Shown here: one piece after another, positions 52,374-60,431 of the stretch | Layout: each line of letters opens with the position of its first letter | Numbering within the stretch: position 1 is the stretch's first letter | Assembly (NCBI RefSeq): GCF_003149375.1 | Contig: NZ_QFWH01000003.1 | Location: 248,001 to 312,000 of the forward strand | Source: Vampirovibrio chlorellavorus | GTDB lineage: Bacteria; Cyanobacteriota; Vampirovibrionia; Vampirovibrionales; Vampirovibrionaceae | DNA length: 64,000 bases | Direction: 5' to 3' | Notes under the pieces: generated by a model | Told to the model about the DNA's origin: nothing | The model's input: the letters and a program-made list of their open reading frames with translations, nothing else | Databases searched by the model: none | Made by a program: the position numbers and the translations under genes

Positions 52374-55094
52374 ATGATTCAGACCGCGTTGAAATCGGTA
52401 TACTCCTTTAAATCCGGGCATCGGGAGATGAAGGACTTGTTGGGAAGCAAAGGGGCCAATCTGGCAGAGATGGTTCAGTTGGGCTTGCCGATTCCGCCCG
52501 GTTTTATTCTGACTACGGCGGTCTGCAATCAGTACCTCTCCAGGGAGCAGCATTTGTCGGAGCGCTTGATGGCCGAGGTGAACGAGGCGCTTAATCTGGT
52601 GGAGCATGAACTGGGGCAAGTCTATGGGGACCCGGAAAAGCCCTTGCTGTTGTCTGTCCGTTCCGGGGCAAAAATTTCCATGCCCGGTATGATGGAAACC
52701 GTGCTGAACCTTGGGTTGAACGAGGAAACCCTGGGTGGACTGATTCGTCAGTCTGGCAACGAATGGTTTGCCTATGATACCTACCGCCGTTTCGTGCAGA
52801 TGTTTGGCAGTGTGGTCATGGGTGTGCCCAAAGCGTACTTTGATGATTTGCTGACTCACCAGAAACTGCGCTGGGGGATTGCGGAAGACTCTCGACTCAG
52901 CGTGATCATGATGCGTCAATTGGTCAATGCTTACAAGGAAGTGATTCTGGATCGCACCGGGCAAACGTTTCCCGATTCGCCGCAGAAGCAGTTGCGATTG
53001 GCCATTGAGGCGGTGTTTCGTTCCTGGCAAACGCCCCGTGCCATCGCCTACCGGAATCATCAAAAAATCGATCACGCTTTGGGGACCGCCGCCATCGTGC
53101 AGGCCATGGTGTTTGGCAATCTGGGAGCCGATTCGGTTACCGGCGTGGCCTTTACGCGAAATCCTGCCAATGGGGACAAGGAGTTGTACGGGGAGTATCT
53201 GGTGAACGCCCAGGGGGAAGACGTGGTGGCCGGGTTGCGAACCCCTGAAAAGTTATCCGCCCTGGCCGTGGAAATGCCCCGGATTTATCAGGAATTATCA
53301 GAGGTCGCTTACCGTCTGGAGCAACATTACCGGGAGGTGCAGGATATGGAGTTCACGGTGGAACGTGGGCGGCTGTACGTTTTGCAAACCCGAACGGGTA
53401 AGCGGACTGTGCAGGCAGCGGTTAAAATCGCCGTGGATATGGTGGAGGAGGGCCTCTTAACCCGGGAGGAGGCCTTGCTTCGAATTGACGCCAATCAGTT
53501 AAGCCAGCTATATGTCCCGGCCTTTAATCCGGCGGAAAAGGCCAAGGCCCGGCGTGCCGGGCGTTTGTTGGCCGTCGGGCTGAACGCTTCCCCGGGGGCG
53601 GCTACCGGCAAGCTGGTTTTCGATCCGGATGAGGCCATGCAATGGTCGGAGCGGGGTGAGGCGGTGATTTTATGCCGGGTGGAAACCTGCCCGGATGATA
53701 TTCATGGCATCCTGGCCGCCCGGGGAATTTTAACCGCGCGGGGCGGTAATACCAGTCATGCCTCCGTGGTGGCCAGAGGCTTGGGAAAGCCCTGTGTGGC
53801 GGGTTGTGAGGCCTGTCAGGTGGATCTGGGCGCCGAGACCTTGACGGTGCAGGGACGAACTTTTTCCAAGGGGGTGGTGATTTCCATTGATGGCAGCACG
53901 GGCGAGGTATACGAGGGGGCGCTGGACGCTGAAACTCCCACGAGTCACAACGCGGCACTGGATGCGCTGCTATGCTGGGCCGATGAACTGCGTCGGCTGG
54001 AGGTGAGGGCCAATGCCGATACACCGGCGGATACGCTGAAGGCACTAGAGATGGGTGCCCAGGGTATCGGTCTTTGCCGGACCGAGCATATGTTTATGGG
54101 AGTAGATCGTTTGCCAGTGGTTCGGCAGTTGATTCTGGCCCAATCATCCCGGGAGCGGCGGCAGGCGTTGGCCCTGCTATTGCCCATGCAGCGAGCGGAT
54201 TTTAAAACCCTGCTGGAAATCATGTCCGGCAAGCCGGTCACCATCAGGCTACTGGACCCGCCCCTCCATGAGTTTTTGCCGAATCGGGAAGAAGTGCAGG
54301 CGGAGATGCTGGCCTTGAAGCAGGCGGACCCCTACCAGATCGCGTATCAGGAGAAGCGAAGATTGTTAGGCAAGATTGATGAGTTGCGGGAAGTGAACCC
54401 CATGATGGGGTTTCGGGGGTGTCGTCTGGGGCTGGTTTACCCTGAAATTTACGAGATGCAGGTGCGGGCTATTTTTGAGGCGGCCTGCCAGGTGGTGGCG
54501 CAAGGCGGGCTCGTGCGCCTGGAAATTATGATTCCGCTGGTGGGCTTTGCCACCGAACTGAAGCAGATACAGCAACAGCTGGACGCCGTGGCCCAGCGGG
54601 TCATGGGTGAGCATCAGTGCGGGGTGGACTATTGGTTTGGCACCATGATTGAAGTGCCTCGGGCTGCGCTGGTGGCTGATGAACTGGCCCAGTACGCCCG
54701 GTTTTTCAGTTTTGGCACCAACGATTTGACCCAGTTGACACTGGGCTTCAGCCGGGATGACTCCGAGGGGCGCTTTTTGACCCGCTATCTGGAAAAAAAT
54801 ATTCTTGAGCATAACCCTTTTGAAACTCTGGATATTGAAGGGGTGGGGCGCTTAATGATGCTGGCCCGGGATCAGGGCAGACAGGCCCGACCGGATTTGA
54901 AACTGGGCCTCTGTGGGGAACACGGCGGCGAGGCGCAAAGTGTTCAATTCGCCCACCGGATTCGGCTGGACTATGTGAGTTGCTCTGCGTTGCGCATCCC
55001 GGTGGCCAGGGTGGCTGCCGCCCAGGCGGTTATACTGGGTGTTGCCGAGGATGTCGGCTTCGATTCCAGACCCTTTCCCCGACTTGGTACCTGA
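52374..55094 (+). CDS. ppdK: Pyruvate, phosphate dikinase
   Basis: The 906-residue enzyme interconverts pyruvate, ATP and Pi with PEP, AMP and PPi. It has the N-terminal ATP-grasp region (GSKGANLAEMVQLGLPIPPGFILTT, SVRSGAKISMPGMMETVLNLGLN), the phospho-His domain motif GGNTSHASVVARGLGKPCVAG, and the C-terminal PEP barrel (EHMFM, LLDPPLHEFLP, NPMMGFRGCRLG, GTNDLTQLTLGFSRDD and LGLCGEHGG with the catalytic Cys). Length is normal. GGAAGGAG lies eight bases upstream of the ATG. It probably supplies PEP for gluconeogenesis or aromatic synthesis, or runs glycolysis with PPi. Confidence 0.96.
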   Translation: MIQTALKSVYSFKSGHREMKDLLGSKGANLAEMVQLGLPIPPGFILTTAVCNQYLSREQHLSERLMAEVNEALNLVEHELGQVYGDPEKPLLLSVRSGAKISMPGMMETVLNLGLNEETLGGLIRQSGNEWFAYDTYRRFVQMFGSVVMGVPKAYFDDLLTHQKLRWGIAEDSRLSVIMMRQLVNAYKEVILDRTGQTFPDSPQKQLRLAIEAVFRSWQTPRAIAYRNHQKIDHALGTAAIVQAMVFGNLGADSVTGVAFTRNPANGDKELYGEYLVNAQGEDVVAGLRTPEKLSALAVEMPRIYQELSEVAYRLEQHYREVQDMEFTVERGRLYVLQTRTGKRTVQAAVKIAVDMVEEGLLTREEALLRIDANQLSQLYVPAFNPAEKAKARRAGRLLAVGLNASPGAATGKLVFDPDEAMQWSERGEAVILCRVETCPDDIHGILAARGILTARGGNTSHASVVARGLGKPCVAGCEACQVDLGAETLTVQGRTFSKGVVISIDGSTGEVYEGALDAETPTSHNAALDALLCWADELRRLEVRANADTPADTLKALEMGAQGIGLCRTEHMFMGVDRLPVVRQLILAQSSRERRQALALLLPMQRADFKTLLEIMSGKPVTIRLLDPPLHEFLPNREEVQAEMLALKQADPYQIAYQEKRRLLGKIDELREVNPMMGFRGCRLGLVYPEIYEMQVRAIFEAACQVVAQGGLVRLEIMIPLVGFATELKQIQQQLDAVAQRVMGEHQCGVDYWFGTMIEVPRAALVADELAQYARFFSFGTNDLTQLTLGFSRDDSEGRFLTRYLEKNILEHNPFETLDIEGVGRLMMLARDQGRQARPDLKLGLCGEHGGEAQSVQFAHRIRLDYVSCSALRIPVARVAAAQAVILGVAEDVGFDSRPFPRLGT

Positions 55095-55251
55095 GAGTAG
55101 CCAGTGGTGTTATTGCTTTATTAGACCGGTATGGCTCCGGTTTTACACTGCTGGTTAATGGTGACTGCTCCCTGATTCCGGGTATGATTAACCCCACTTG
55201 AACATCCAACGGTGGCGGTTTAAAGCCCTCTGTCACCCGAGATGTTTCAGG

Positions 55252-55272
55252 CACGGCCCTGCCGTGTTTTTA
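55252..55272 (+). terminator. Intrinsic terminator after ppdK
   Basis: CACGGC (55252-55257), loop CCT and GCCGTG (55261-55266) followed by TTTTTATT. A compact strong stem with T-tract, about 160 bases past the ppdK stop. Confidence 0.75.
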
Positions 55273-55412
55273 TTCGCCCCTGAACATTTTCAAGACAACA
55301 CGTTTACAAGGACGCTTTCACCACAACAACCGCCCGGTGCAACTTAATATGCACCGGGAGCAATTTCTGATCCACCCCAGGCCAATGACCTACCCTGCGG
55401 GTGGTTTTTTCT
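55273..55412 (+). ncRNA. Candidate small RNA or leader with internal hairpin and terminator
   Basis: Between two terminators lies a hairpin CCCGGTGCA (55333-55341)/TGCACCGGG (55350-55358), nine perfect pairs. A terminator-like CCTACCC/GGGTGG (55389-55404) follows, with TTTTTT at 55405-55410. This could be an independent small RNA or a conditional leader of the thioesterase gene about 150 bases downstream. No promoter consensus was identified. Confidence 0.35.
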
Positions 55413-55562
55413 TATTGCGGGGGCATCATCCCTCAGAGATGCCCGGACTGGCATTTTTACCAGGCCGTCTTTGCGGGTTCTTCCGGGGGGCTTCCCCTCT
55501 TGTCCAGATGGCTTTGTTTTCGCTATGGTGTTCGGTGTCGTCCCGAGAAGAAAGAGGGCCTT

Positions 55563-55970
55563 ATGCTGACTGGTGATTTGGAGCAGCGGATTCTGGAGCG
55601 GATTCGTCAGATTCCTGCGTTTGAGAAGTTTGGTTTACGCATTACGGATTTATCCCCCGGCGTGTGCGAGGCGGAAATGCCCCGGGACCCGGAGTTTGAT
55701 GGCATTTTTGAGTCTTTTCACGGGGGATTGCTGATGACTGTGGCGGATACCATCGCCTGCTTTGCCATTATGACCCAAACGGGCCCGCAGGAGCGCATGG
55801 CCACCACCGATATGAGCATTCGTTTTCTGGCCCCTTGCCTGACCGATGTGCGGGCCGTGGCCCGGGTCATCAAGCTGGGAAAGAGCCTGTGTCCGGTACA
55901 GGTGGATTTATACGACATGAACCAGCGGCTGGTGGCCGTAGCCCAGGTGTGCTACATGCGTTTGGGGTAA
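55563..55970 (+). CDS. Hotdog-fold thioesterase, PaaI/YdiI-like
   Basis: The 135-residue protein follows the hotdog acyl-CoA thioesterase pattern: IPAFEKFGLRITDLSPGVCEAEMP, then ESFHGGLLMTVADTIACFAIM with the conserved HGG turn and following acidic residue, then TTDMSIRFLAPC, and a final strand VAVAQVCYMRL. It would hydrolyse an acyl-CoA, possibly an aromatic or medium-chain one, in the cytosol; the substrate is unknown. ATG at 55563 is chosen because AGAGGG lies five bases upstream; the longer frame upstream shows no family similarity and overlaps a putative terminator. Confidence 0.85.
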   Translation: MLTGDLEQRILERIRQIPAFEKFGLRITDLSPGVCEAEMPRDPEFDGIFESFHGGLLMTVADTIACFAIMTQTGPQERMATTDMSIRFLAPCLTDVRAVARVIKLGKSLCPVQVDLYDMNQRLVAVAQVCYMRLG

Positions 55971-55993
55971 AATAATGGGAACTAGAGTGGGTT

Positions 55994-56028
55994 CGTTCTT
56001 AATCGTTCTTAATATTTTCGGTCTTAAA
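55994..56028 (+). repeat. Short tandem direct repeat CGTTCTTAAT upstream of a membrane-protein gene
   Basis: CGTTCTTAAT occurs twice in exact tandem (55994-56003, 56004-56013), with a third variant CGGTCTTAAA at 56019-56028. The ten-base phasing suggests a regulator site ahead of the gene at 56083. Confidence 0.4.
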
Positions 56029-56082
56029 TCCACTTGACGGGTTTTAACAGATTTAACAAACCCCGAACAGAGTCCCTGCTGC

Positions 56083-57114
56083 ATGTTAAACACCCCTAAT
56101 TGGCCTGACGGACGGGGGCGAGTTCCATACTCTCCCTTTACCTCCATACCAACGGCATCTCCCACGCTGACGCCGCCGCTGGCACAACCCGCCGGAGGTT
56201 CTTACGGGTCGGGAGGCGCTGGGGAGGACCGATTTCGTTCCAGGGCCCTGAGTTTCCAGAGGGGGCCGCAGTCGTTGCACGGAGAAGATCCTCTCACGCC
56301 CTTGGGGGCAATAGCCCAGCCAAACAAAGCCCGGCAGGCTCGAAACTCCGGGAAGCCTGATGGCAGTGCCGGGAATGCGGCCCAACCCTCAGCGGAGCCC
56401 AAAGTCAATGGCTCCAAACTGATTGGCGCTTTTAAAATCACTTCCGCGCTGGTGGTGACCGGGGCGGTGAATGCCTTTTTCTTTGGGGTGCCCATTTATA
56501 TCTCCTCGGGGATTGCCGCTGCCGTGGCCGGGGCTCAGGCCCTTGCCGCTCTCAAAATTCACAAGGAAGATACCCCGTTTACCCAAAAATTAATGGGCTT
56601 TACCCGCAAGCTCATGGGCCGGGAGACGGATTTGACACCGGCTGGCAAGGAGTGGTCCATGGTCCCGGTGTGGGCTGGCATTTGCGGCGCTTTTGGGCTG
56701 TCTGAGGCTTTTTTGAATCACATGTTCAAGGAGTCCACCGGTTATCAGAAAAAGACGTTTGAGGACCGCAAAAAAAGTATTCTGAACGAGATTGAGCGCA
56801 GTCGTTTCGGCCTGAAGAAGGTTGTGTTGGGGCAACAGCTGAAAGGCATGTCCCTTGTGGAGTCCTGCAGACGGGGACTGAGCAGTAAGTTTAGCCAGTG
56901 GGCCACACAAGAGGGGGCCACGGGTCTGCTCGTCAATCGCCTGAAACAGTTCCTGGGACGGTTCAATCGAGGTGGTGCGGCTCGGCCCAATTATCCGCTG
57001 ATTTACCTGTGGTCGCTGGGCATGGCCAGCTTTGCCGGAGCCGCCCAGACCGTTGTGGCGGCCCTCATGCAGCAAAAGATCGATCGGGCCAACGGGATGG
57101 CGAAATCCAAATAG
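56083..57114 (+). CDS. Hypothetical membrane protein with disordered N-terminus (343 aa)
   Basis: I do not recognise this protein. Residues 1-110 are Pro/Ser/Gly-rich and look disordered. Two or three membrane segments follow (ITSALVVTGAVNAFFFGVPIYISSGIAAAVAGAQALAAL; MVPVWAGICGAFGLSEAFLNHMF; YLWSLGMASFAGAAQTVVAALM) separated by a basic helical region (FEDRKKSILNEIERSRFGLKKVVLGQQ). There is no signal peptide. A similar architecture (disordered N-terminus then membrane segments) is shown by the protein at 59324-60172, so the two may belong to a lineage-specific class. CTTGAC and tandem TTAAT repeats lie upstream. Confidence 0.65.
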   Translation: MLNTPNWPDGRGRVPYSPFTSIPTASPTLTPPLAQPAGGSYGSGGAGEDRFRSRALSFQRGPQSLHGEDPLTPLGAIAQPNKARQARNSGKPDGSAGNAAQPSAEPKVNGSKLIGAFKITSALVVTGAVNAFFFGVPIYISSGIAAAVAGAQALAALKIHKEDTPFTQKLMGFTRKLMGRETDLTPAGKEWSMVPVWAGICGAFGLSEAFLNHMFKESTGYQKKTFEDRKKSILNEIERSRFGLKKVVLGQQLKGMSLVESCRRGLSSKFSQWATQEGATGLLVNRLKQFLGRFNRGGAARPNYPLIYLWSLGMASFAGAAQTVVAALMQQKIDRANGMAKSK

Positions 57115-57120
57115 CCGTTT

Positions 57121-57456
57121 TTAATACTCGTGGAGTTTCAGGGTGTTCTGGATGGCGATTTTATCCTCCAAGGCAGCGTTGGTTTCTTCTCTGGAACCAT
57201 AGTGATCGGCGGTGCTGTCATCGGCCGGGTGTTTGCTGCCAATGGCCGGACCCCTGCCGCCACCGGCCAGATCCCCTCCGGTGGGCCCACCCATGCGCTT
57301 GCCCCCCAGGTTTATGTCATACCCTTCTCGGCTGACCGATTCATCCAGTTCCAGGCTGGAATGCCCCTCACTGGGGGATGATTCCGGACGGTTTATTGTT
57401 GCCTTGTGCGCTTTGCTGGCCCCTGTTGTTTTCCGGGGTTTGTTTTTTTGAGTCAT
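57121..57456 (-). CDS. Small hydrophilic, probably disordered protein (111 aa)
   Basis: The protein starts MTQKNKPRKTTGASKAHKAT, a strongly basic segment. It then turns acidic and Gly-rich (LELDESVSREGYDINLGGKRMGGPTGGDLAGGGRGPA) and ends with EETNAALEDKIAIQNTLKLHEY. No signal peptide, Cys or membrane segment is present. ATG at 57456 is chosen because GAGGGAG lies about nine bases upstream on the minus strand; the longer frame start at 57486 has no such support. It is convergent with the preceding membrane-protein gene, six bases apart. Function is unknown. Confidence 0.55.
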   Translation of the reverse strand: MTQKNKPRKTTGASKAHKATINRPESSPSEGHSSLELDESVSREGYDINLGGKRMGGPTGGDLAGGGRGPAIGSKHPADDSTADHYGSREETNAALEDKIAIQNTLKLHEY

Positions 57457-57727
57457 GGTCAGGCGCTCCCTCTCAATCCTCTGCAACAGTCGATTCTGTC
57501 ATGATATTTTGAAGTGGATTTTACCGACTGGCTATTCCCATATCGGCTAGTGTCAAGCGACTGATTCCTGAGAACGGCTTGAGGAATCGTCATCGGGTCC
57601 CCCGACAGGCCCTCTGGTCAGCGGAGGGCTTGTGCTAGAGTATTGCAAGGCGTATTTCCCGAGAGGCCTTTTTCCGGGATGCTTTTACTGGCGCTTCCCG
57701 GGCAAGCACGGATGGAGCAGGGCTTTT

Positions 57728-58591
57728 ATGAACCATTCATACAGTTTTCGTAAAACAGGTGTGTGGGTCGTTTGTCTGCTTTTGTTGACGCAGACACTGA
57801 CCAGGAACCCGGCCTGGGCGGAGCCTCCGGCTGTTACGGCCAGCGATTCCCTGCGCACCGCCTCCTATGACGCGCTCCCGGTCAAGCCCTATGTGTGGAG
57901 TAACAGCCAGAAGCTGGCGCTGGCGGAAACGCTCAGCAACTGGGCTGTGGAAACGCTAAAGCGGGAGAACGCCCGGGTGGGGGTACTGGCTCGGCAAGGG
58001 TCGGTGTTTACCCGTTTGTTTGATCCCACCGGTATGACGCATTCGGGCTTTGTCTTTCAGGAGCCTGAAACCGGTGAGTGGATTATCTACAGCTTATATT
58101 CTGACCCGGTCAATAACCGAAAGACGGCCTTGTTGTGGCGGCAAAGCATCAAGGATTTTTTCTACGGGCAGAGAAACGATCGCAAGGAAGCATTGCTGCT
58201 GCTGCCATCCGACGATTTGCAAGAACGATTGTTGCAGCGCTTGCGGGCCAAGCCGTTTCAGTCCCTGCTGCCCCTTCAGCATCATTACAATCTGGTGGCC
58301 CCTCTGGAATCGGTATTGAGTTTTAATTGCACCAAATGGGTGGTGCTGAATCTGTTTGCCGCCCGTGAAAATTCGGAGGATGTGCCTGCTCTCATCGGGC
58401 GCATGCGTCAGGAGTACACGGTTAAGCCCTTGCGTCCCCGCTTTTTGGTGCGACTGGTGTTAAAACGAAAACCGGATGTGAACTGGGAGGAACTGAATCC
58501 CCCCGGTACGGTGAAAACAGTGACGGTGGAAAGCCTGTACAACACCCCATTGTTTGAAAAGCGATTTCTATTCAGCGATTCGCAGGATTAG
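57728..58591 (+). CDS. Secreted protein, DUF2145-like
   Basis: A signal peptide (TGVWVVCLLLLTQTLTRNPAWA, cut before EPPAV) precedes a 260-residue exported domain. GVLARQGSVFTRLFDPTGMTHSGFVFQEPETGEWIIYSLYS, LWRQSIKDFF, HHYNLVAPLESVLSFNCTKWVVLNLFAA follow the DUF2145 layout: an early conserved H-S/A-GF and a late N-C-x-x-W-V. That arrangement could be a cysteine-hydrolase fold like NlpC/P60, but this is inference. ATG at 57728 is chosen because GGAGCAGGGC lies just upstream; longer frames lack a signal sequence start. Confidence 0.6.
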   Translation: MNHSYSFRKTGVWVVCLLLLTQTLTRNPAWAEPPAVTASDSLRTASYDALPVKPYVWSNSQKLALAETLSNWAVETLKRENARVGVLARQGSVFTRLFDPTGMTHSGFVFQEPETGEWIIYSLYSDPVNNRKTALLWRQSIKDFFYGQRNDRKEALLLLPSDDLQERLLQRLRAKPFQSLLPLQHHYNLVAPLESVLSFNCTKWVVLNLFAARENSEDVPALIGRMRQEYTVKPLRPRFLVRLVLKRKPDVNWEELNPPGTVKTVTVESLYNTPLFEKRFLFSDSQD

Positions 58592-58686
58592 CCGGTCATC
58601 CCGGATGCGACTCATTCGGGACGCCGCCCGTGGCCTTGCAGGTCACGGGCCTGAGGGGCATGGGTTGATCGGGGGGGAACGGGTGG

Positions 58687-58974
58687 CTATTGGCTGGTGG
58701 GTTTTTTCTCGGGGGGCTCATTCCCTCGGAACAGGGCCCAGAAATCGGTGGTTAGAATTCGCCAAAATTCTTGAACCCACTGCTGAACCTGCTGTTTGAG
58801 AGACGCCATGATCCCGCTGGGTGGATCGGCCTTTGCGGGTTCCGTGCGGGGCTCCGCGCCCTGATGCGAACCGTTTGGGGACGGCAAGGGATCGGTCTTG
58901 GGCTGCGGGATTTTTTTTGCGCAGCAACTGCCCTTGAAGTGGATGGCAGTGGGTGGGCTGGAAAGGGTCAGCAT
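58687..58974 (-). CDS. Doubtful small protein (up to 95 aa)
   Basis: A minus-strand frame with a Pro/Ser-rich first half and a plausible C-terminal amphipathic helix (SLKQQVQQWVQEFWRILTTDFWALFRGNE). No ribosome-binding site precedes ATG 58974; ATG 58809 would give a 40-residue protein consisting only of the helical part. It lies downstream of two co-oriented small or membrane genes and might be the last gene of that transcript. Low confidence. Confidence 0.35.
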   Translation of the reverse strand: MLTLSSPPTAIHFKGSCCAKKIPQPKTDPLPSPNGSHQGAEPRTEPAKADPPSGIMASLKQQVQQWVQEFWRILTTDFWALFRGNEPPEKKPTSQ

Positions 58975-59106
58975 GGTTTTCTGGCTCGGGAGAGGGGCTT
59001 GTTTTGATGGCGACTGTTTGATGACAAAGTTTGATGGCGACAGGGGGAAGAGGAAGTGCGCCGACGCCGTTGGGACACAACGGAGCCGACGCAGGTGGAA
59101 TTATTC

Positions 59107-59118
59107 CCCAACCGGGGT
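59107..59118. terminator. Short GC hairpin after the 54-residue gene
   Basis: CCCC AACC GGGG forms a four-base-pair stem eight bases past the minus-strand stop, followed on that strand by AATAATT. Weak by itself. Confidence 0.35.
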
Positions 59119-59125
59119 TTGGTCA

Positions 59126-59290
59126 CTAACGGCAGCAGCTAGCGCCGAACTGGGGGCCTTTTTTTTCGAAGGTATCCGCTTGCAGGGCGTTCAGCAATTT
59201 GGCTTGCTGTTGCTCTTTTTGTTGTTGTTGGGCCACTTTCTTTTGTTGCAGGGCCAACAAGGGGTTGTTGCCTTTGAATTGGACGTTCAT
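59126..59290 (-). CDS. Small Gln-rich protein with C-terminal CCR and perfect Shine-Dalgarno (54 aa)
   Basis: The 54-codon frame begins MNVQFKGNNPLLALQQKKVAQ, continues as a Gln/Lys-rich helix (QQQQKEQQQAKLLNALQAD) and ends FEKKGPQFGASCCR. It is preceded on the minus strand by AAAGGAGGTG with eight bases before the ATG, among the best ribosome-binding sites in the window, which supports real and strong translation. It lies 33 bases downstream of the membrane-protein gene on the same strand and is likely co-transcribed. That protein also ends in a Cys cluster. The C-terminal CC could bind metal, be modified or form a disulfide. No family is recognised. Confidence 0.65.
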   Translation of the reverse strand: MNVQFKGNNPLLALQQKKVAQQQQKEQQQAKLLNALQADTFEKKGPQFGASCCR

Positions 59291-59323
59291 TGTATGTTCA
59301 CCTCCTTTTATTGGGATAACCCG

Positions 59324-60172
59324 TTATGTTGTTCCGGATTTGCGTTGCGTTTGTTGCTGATGCCCCTGCCACAGACCGCCAACCATCTCACCGATTTCAC
59401 TCATGCAGATGATGCTGGGGCTACAGCCCCGGGGACAGGTTTGCAGCAGCGCCCCCGTTCCCAGCACCTCGGTCAGGTTTTTCTTGAGGGTATGGGCTTT
59501 GTGTTGCAGCCAGGGGAAGTTTTTCAGGGGCAGTTTTTCAACGGGCAAGTTGCGCAATTGGCGGTGGGCCAGCAGTGAGGCCAAAACGCCCAGCCCGCCC
59601 ACGGATAGAGACACTCCAAGGCGGGAGACCGATTCCGGCAGATTGCAGTATTCCTTTAAATCTTTCACAAAAAATTTTTGGGCCCACTGGTTGGTCTGAA
59701 CCGCAGTGGCCACCAGTGGAGCCACCACCAGCAGGGTCAGGCCGGAGGCTTTATTAAAACGGAGGGCCATGGGGGTGATCACCGCCGCCGATTCGAGGCC
59801 GGTGAGCCAAGCGGGCGGCTTCCATTGAAAGGCCTGGTTGAGTTGCCCGACCGTGGCTACCCCCAAGCCGACTCGAGCCCAGCTTTTCCAGTCGGGAGAG
59901 AACAGGAATTTGCCTGCGCTGGCGCTAGCGGCCTTACCGGGGAAATGGTGGGTGGCCAGGCCCAGTGCGAATAGCAGGCCAGCCCAGGCCAGCTTGGCCC
60001 CTTGAACAGGGTGTTTTGTCTCGCTCGGCAGGAGTCTGGGAGCGGGCTGGGTGGGAAGGGTTGCCTGGTTCCGCCCTGAAAGATCAGTCATTACCGGAAT
60101 AAAAGACCGACTGGCTGGCGTGGTCTTTATCCACGGGCTGGTGAGCTGCGGCGGGGTAGACAGGGTAGACAT
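59324..60172 (-). CDS. Hypothetical membrane protein with C-terminal Cys cluster (282 aa)
   Basis: I do not recognise this protein. It has a Ser/Thr/Pro-rich N-terminal 60 residues, then hydrophobic segments (LAWAGLLFALGLATHH; GLTLLVVAPLVATAV; RLGVSLSVGGLGVLASLLA) and a basic amphipathic region (LKNFPWLQHKAHTLKKNLTEVLG). The C-terminus carries TCPRGCSPSIICMSEIGEMVGG, three cysteines within about ten residues. The layout resembles the protein at 56083-57114. It is followed by the 54-residue Gln-rich protein. A membrane-anchored metal-binding or redox role is conceivable but unproven. Confidence 0.65.
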   Translation of the reverse strand: MSTLSTPPQLTSPWIKTTPASRSFIPVMTDLSGRNQATLPTQPAPRLLPSETKHPVQGAKLAWAGLLFALGLATHHFPGKAASASAGKFLFSPDWKSWARVGLGVATVGQLNQAFQWKPPAWLTGLESAAVITPMALRFNKASGLTLLVVAPLVATAVQTNQWAQKFFVKDLKEYCNLPESVSRLGVSLSVGGLGVLASLLAHRQLRNLPVEKLPLKNFPWLQHKAHTLKKNLTEVLGTGALLQTCPRGCSPSIICMSEIGEMVGGLWQGHQQQTQRKSGTT

Positions 60173-60431
60173 AAGCGCACCTGTATTAGGGACCTCAAAC
60201 AGGAGACAGGCACACCTTACCGCAAATATCCCAAGAATATAAGCACTGGCATGTGAGCAGTTGTTTGAATGTGAGCTTTCTCAAGTTGAAACTTTTGCCT
60301 GTTATGGCGAGTACAAGGATTAAGTCATGGTTTCCGGGGGGTCAAGGATGACTTTCTTGACCAAATCGTAAAATGGGTCAAAATTATATCAGTGGCTCCT
60401 CACCCGCTCTCAATAAAAAAAGGCGCACGCG
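60173..60431. other. Divergent promoter region between the Cys-cluster membrane protein and tetR
   Basis: About 260 bases. Besides the GGTCAAG inverted repeat (listed separately), AATTATATC at about 60382-60390 may include a -10 for the efflux operon. The left part has no gene. Confidence 0.45.
60340..60381 (+). promoter_or_regulatory. Candidate TetR operator: GGTCAAG inverted repeat plus third half-site
   Basis: GGTCAAG (60340-60346) and CTTGACC (60356-60362) form a perfect inverted repeat with a nine-base centre. A third half-site GGTCAA follows at 60376-60381. It lies 50-90 bases before the tetR start, the expected position for autoregulation of a TetR-efflux operon. Confidence 0.55.

Larger units (their letters stand above)
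58592..59125. other. Region downstream of the DUF2145-like gene with hairpins and a doubtful small frame
   Basis: GCCCGTG (58626-58632) pairs with CACGGGC (58644-58650), a strong hairpin without T-tract, probably the 3' end of the preceding transcript. A minus-strand frame at 58687-58974 (listed separately) is the only coding candidate. CCCCAACCGGGG at 59107-59118 lies just past the next minus-strand gene. Confidence 0.45.

Noticed and set aside
55401-55562. N-terminal extension of the thioesterase
   Set aside because: The extension starts inside a terminator T-tract and lacks similarity to hotdog proteins; ATG 55563 has a good ribosome-binding site.
58898-59578. 226-codon plus-strand frame
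   Set aside because: It overlaps two minus-strand genes, one with a perfect Shine-Dalgarno, and has no start signal of its own.
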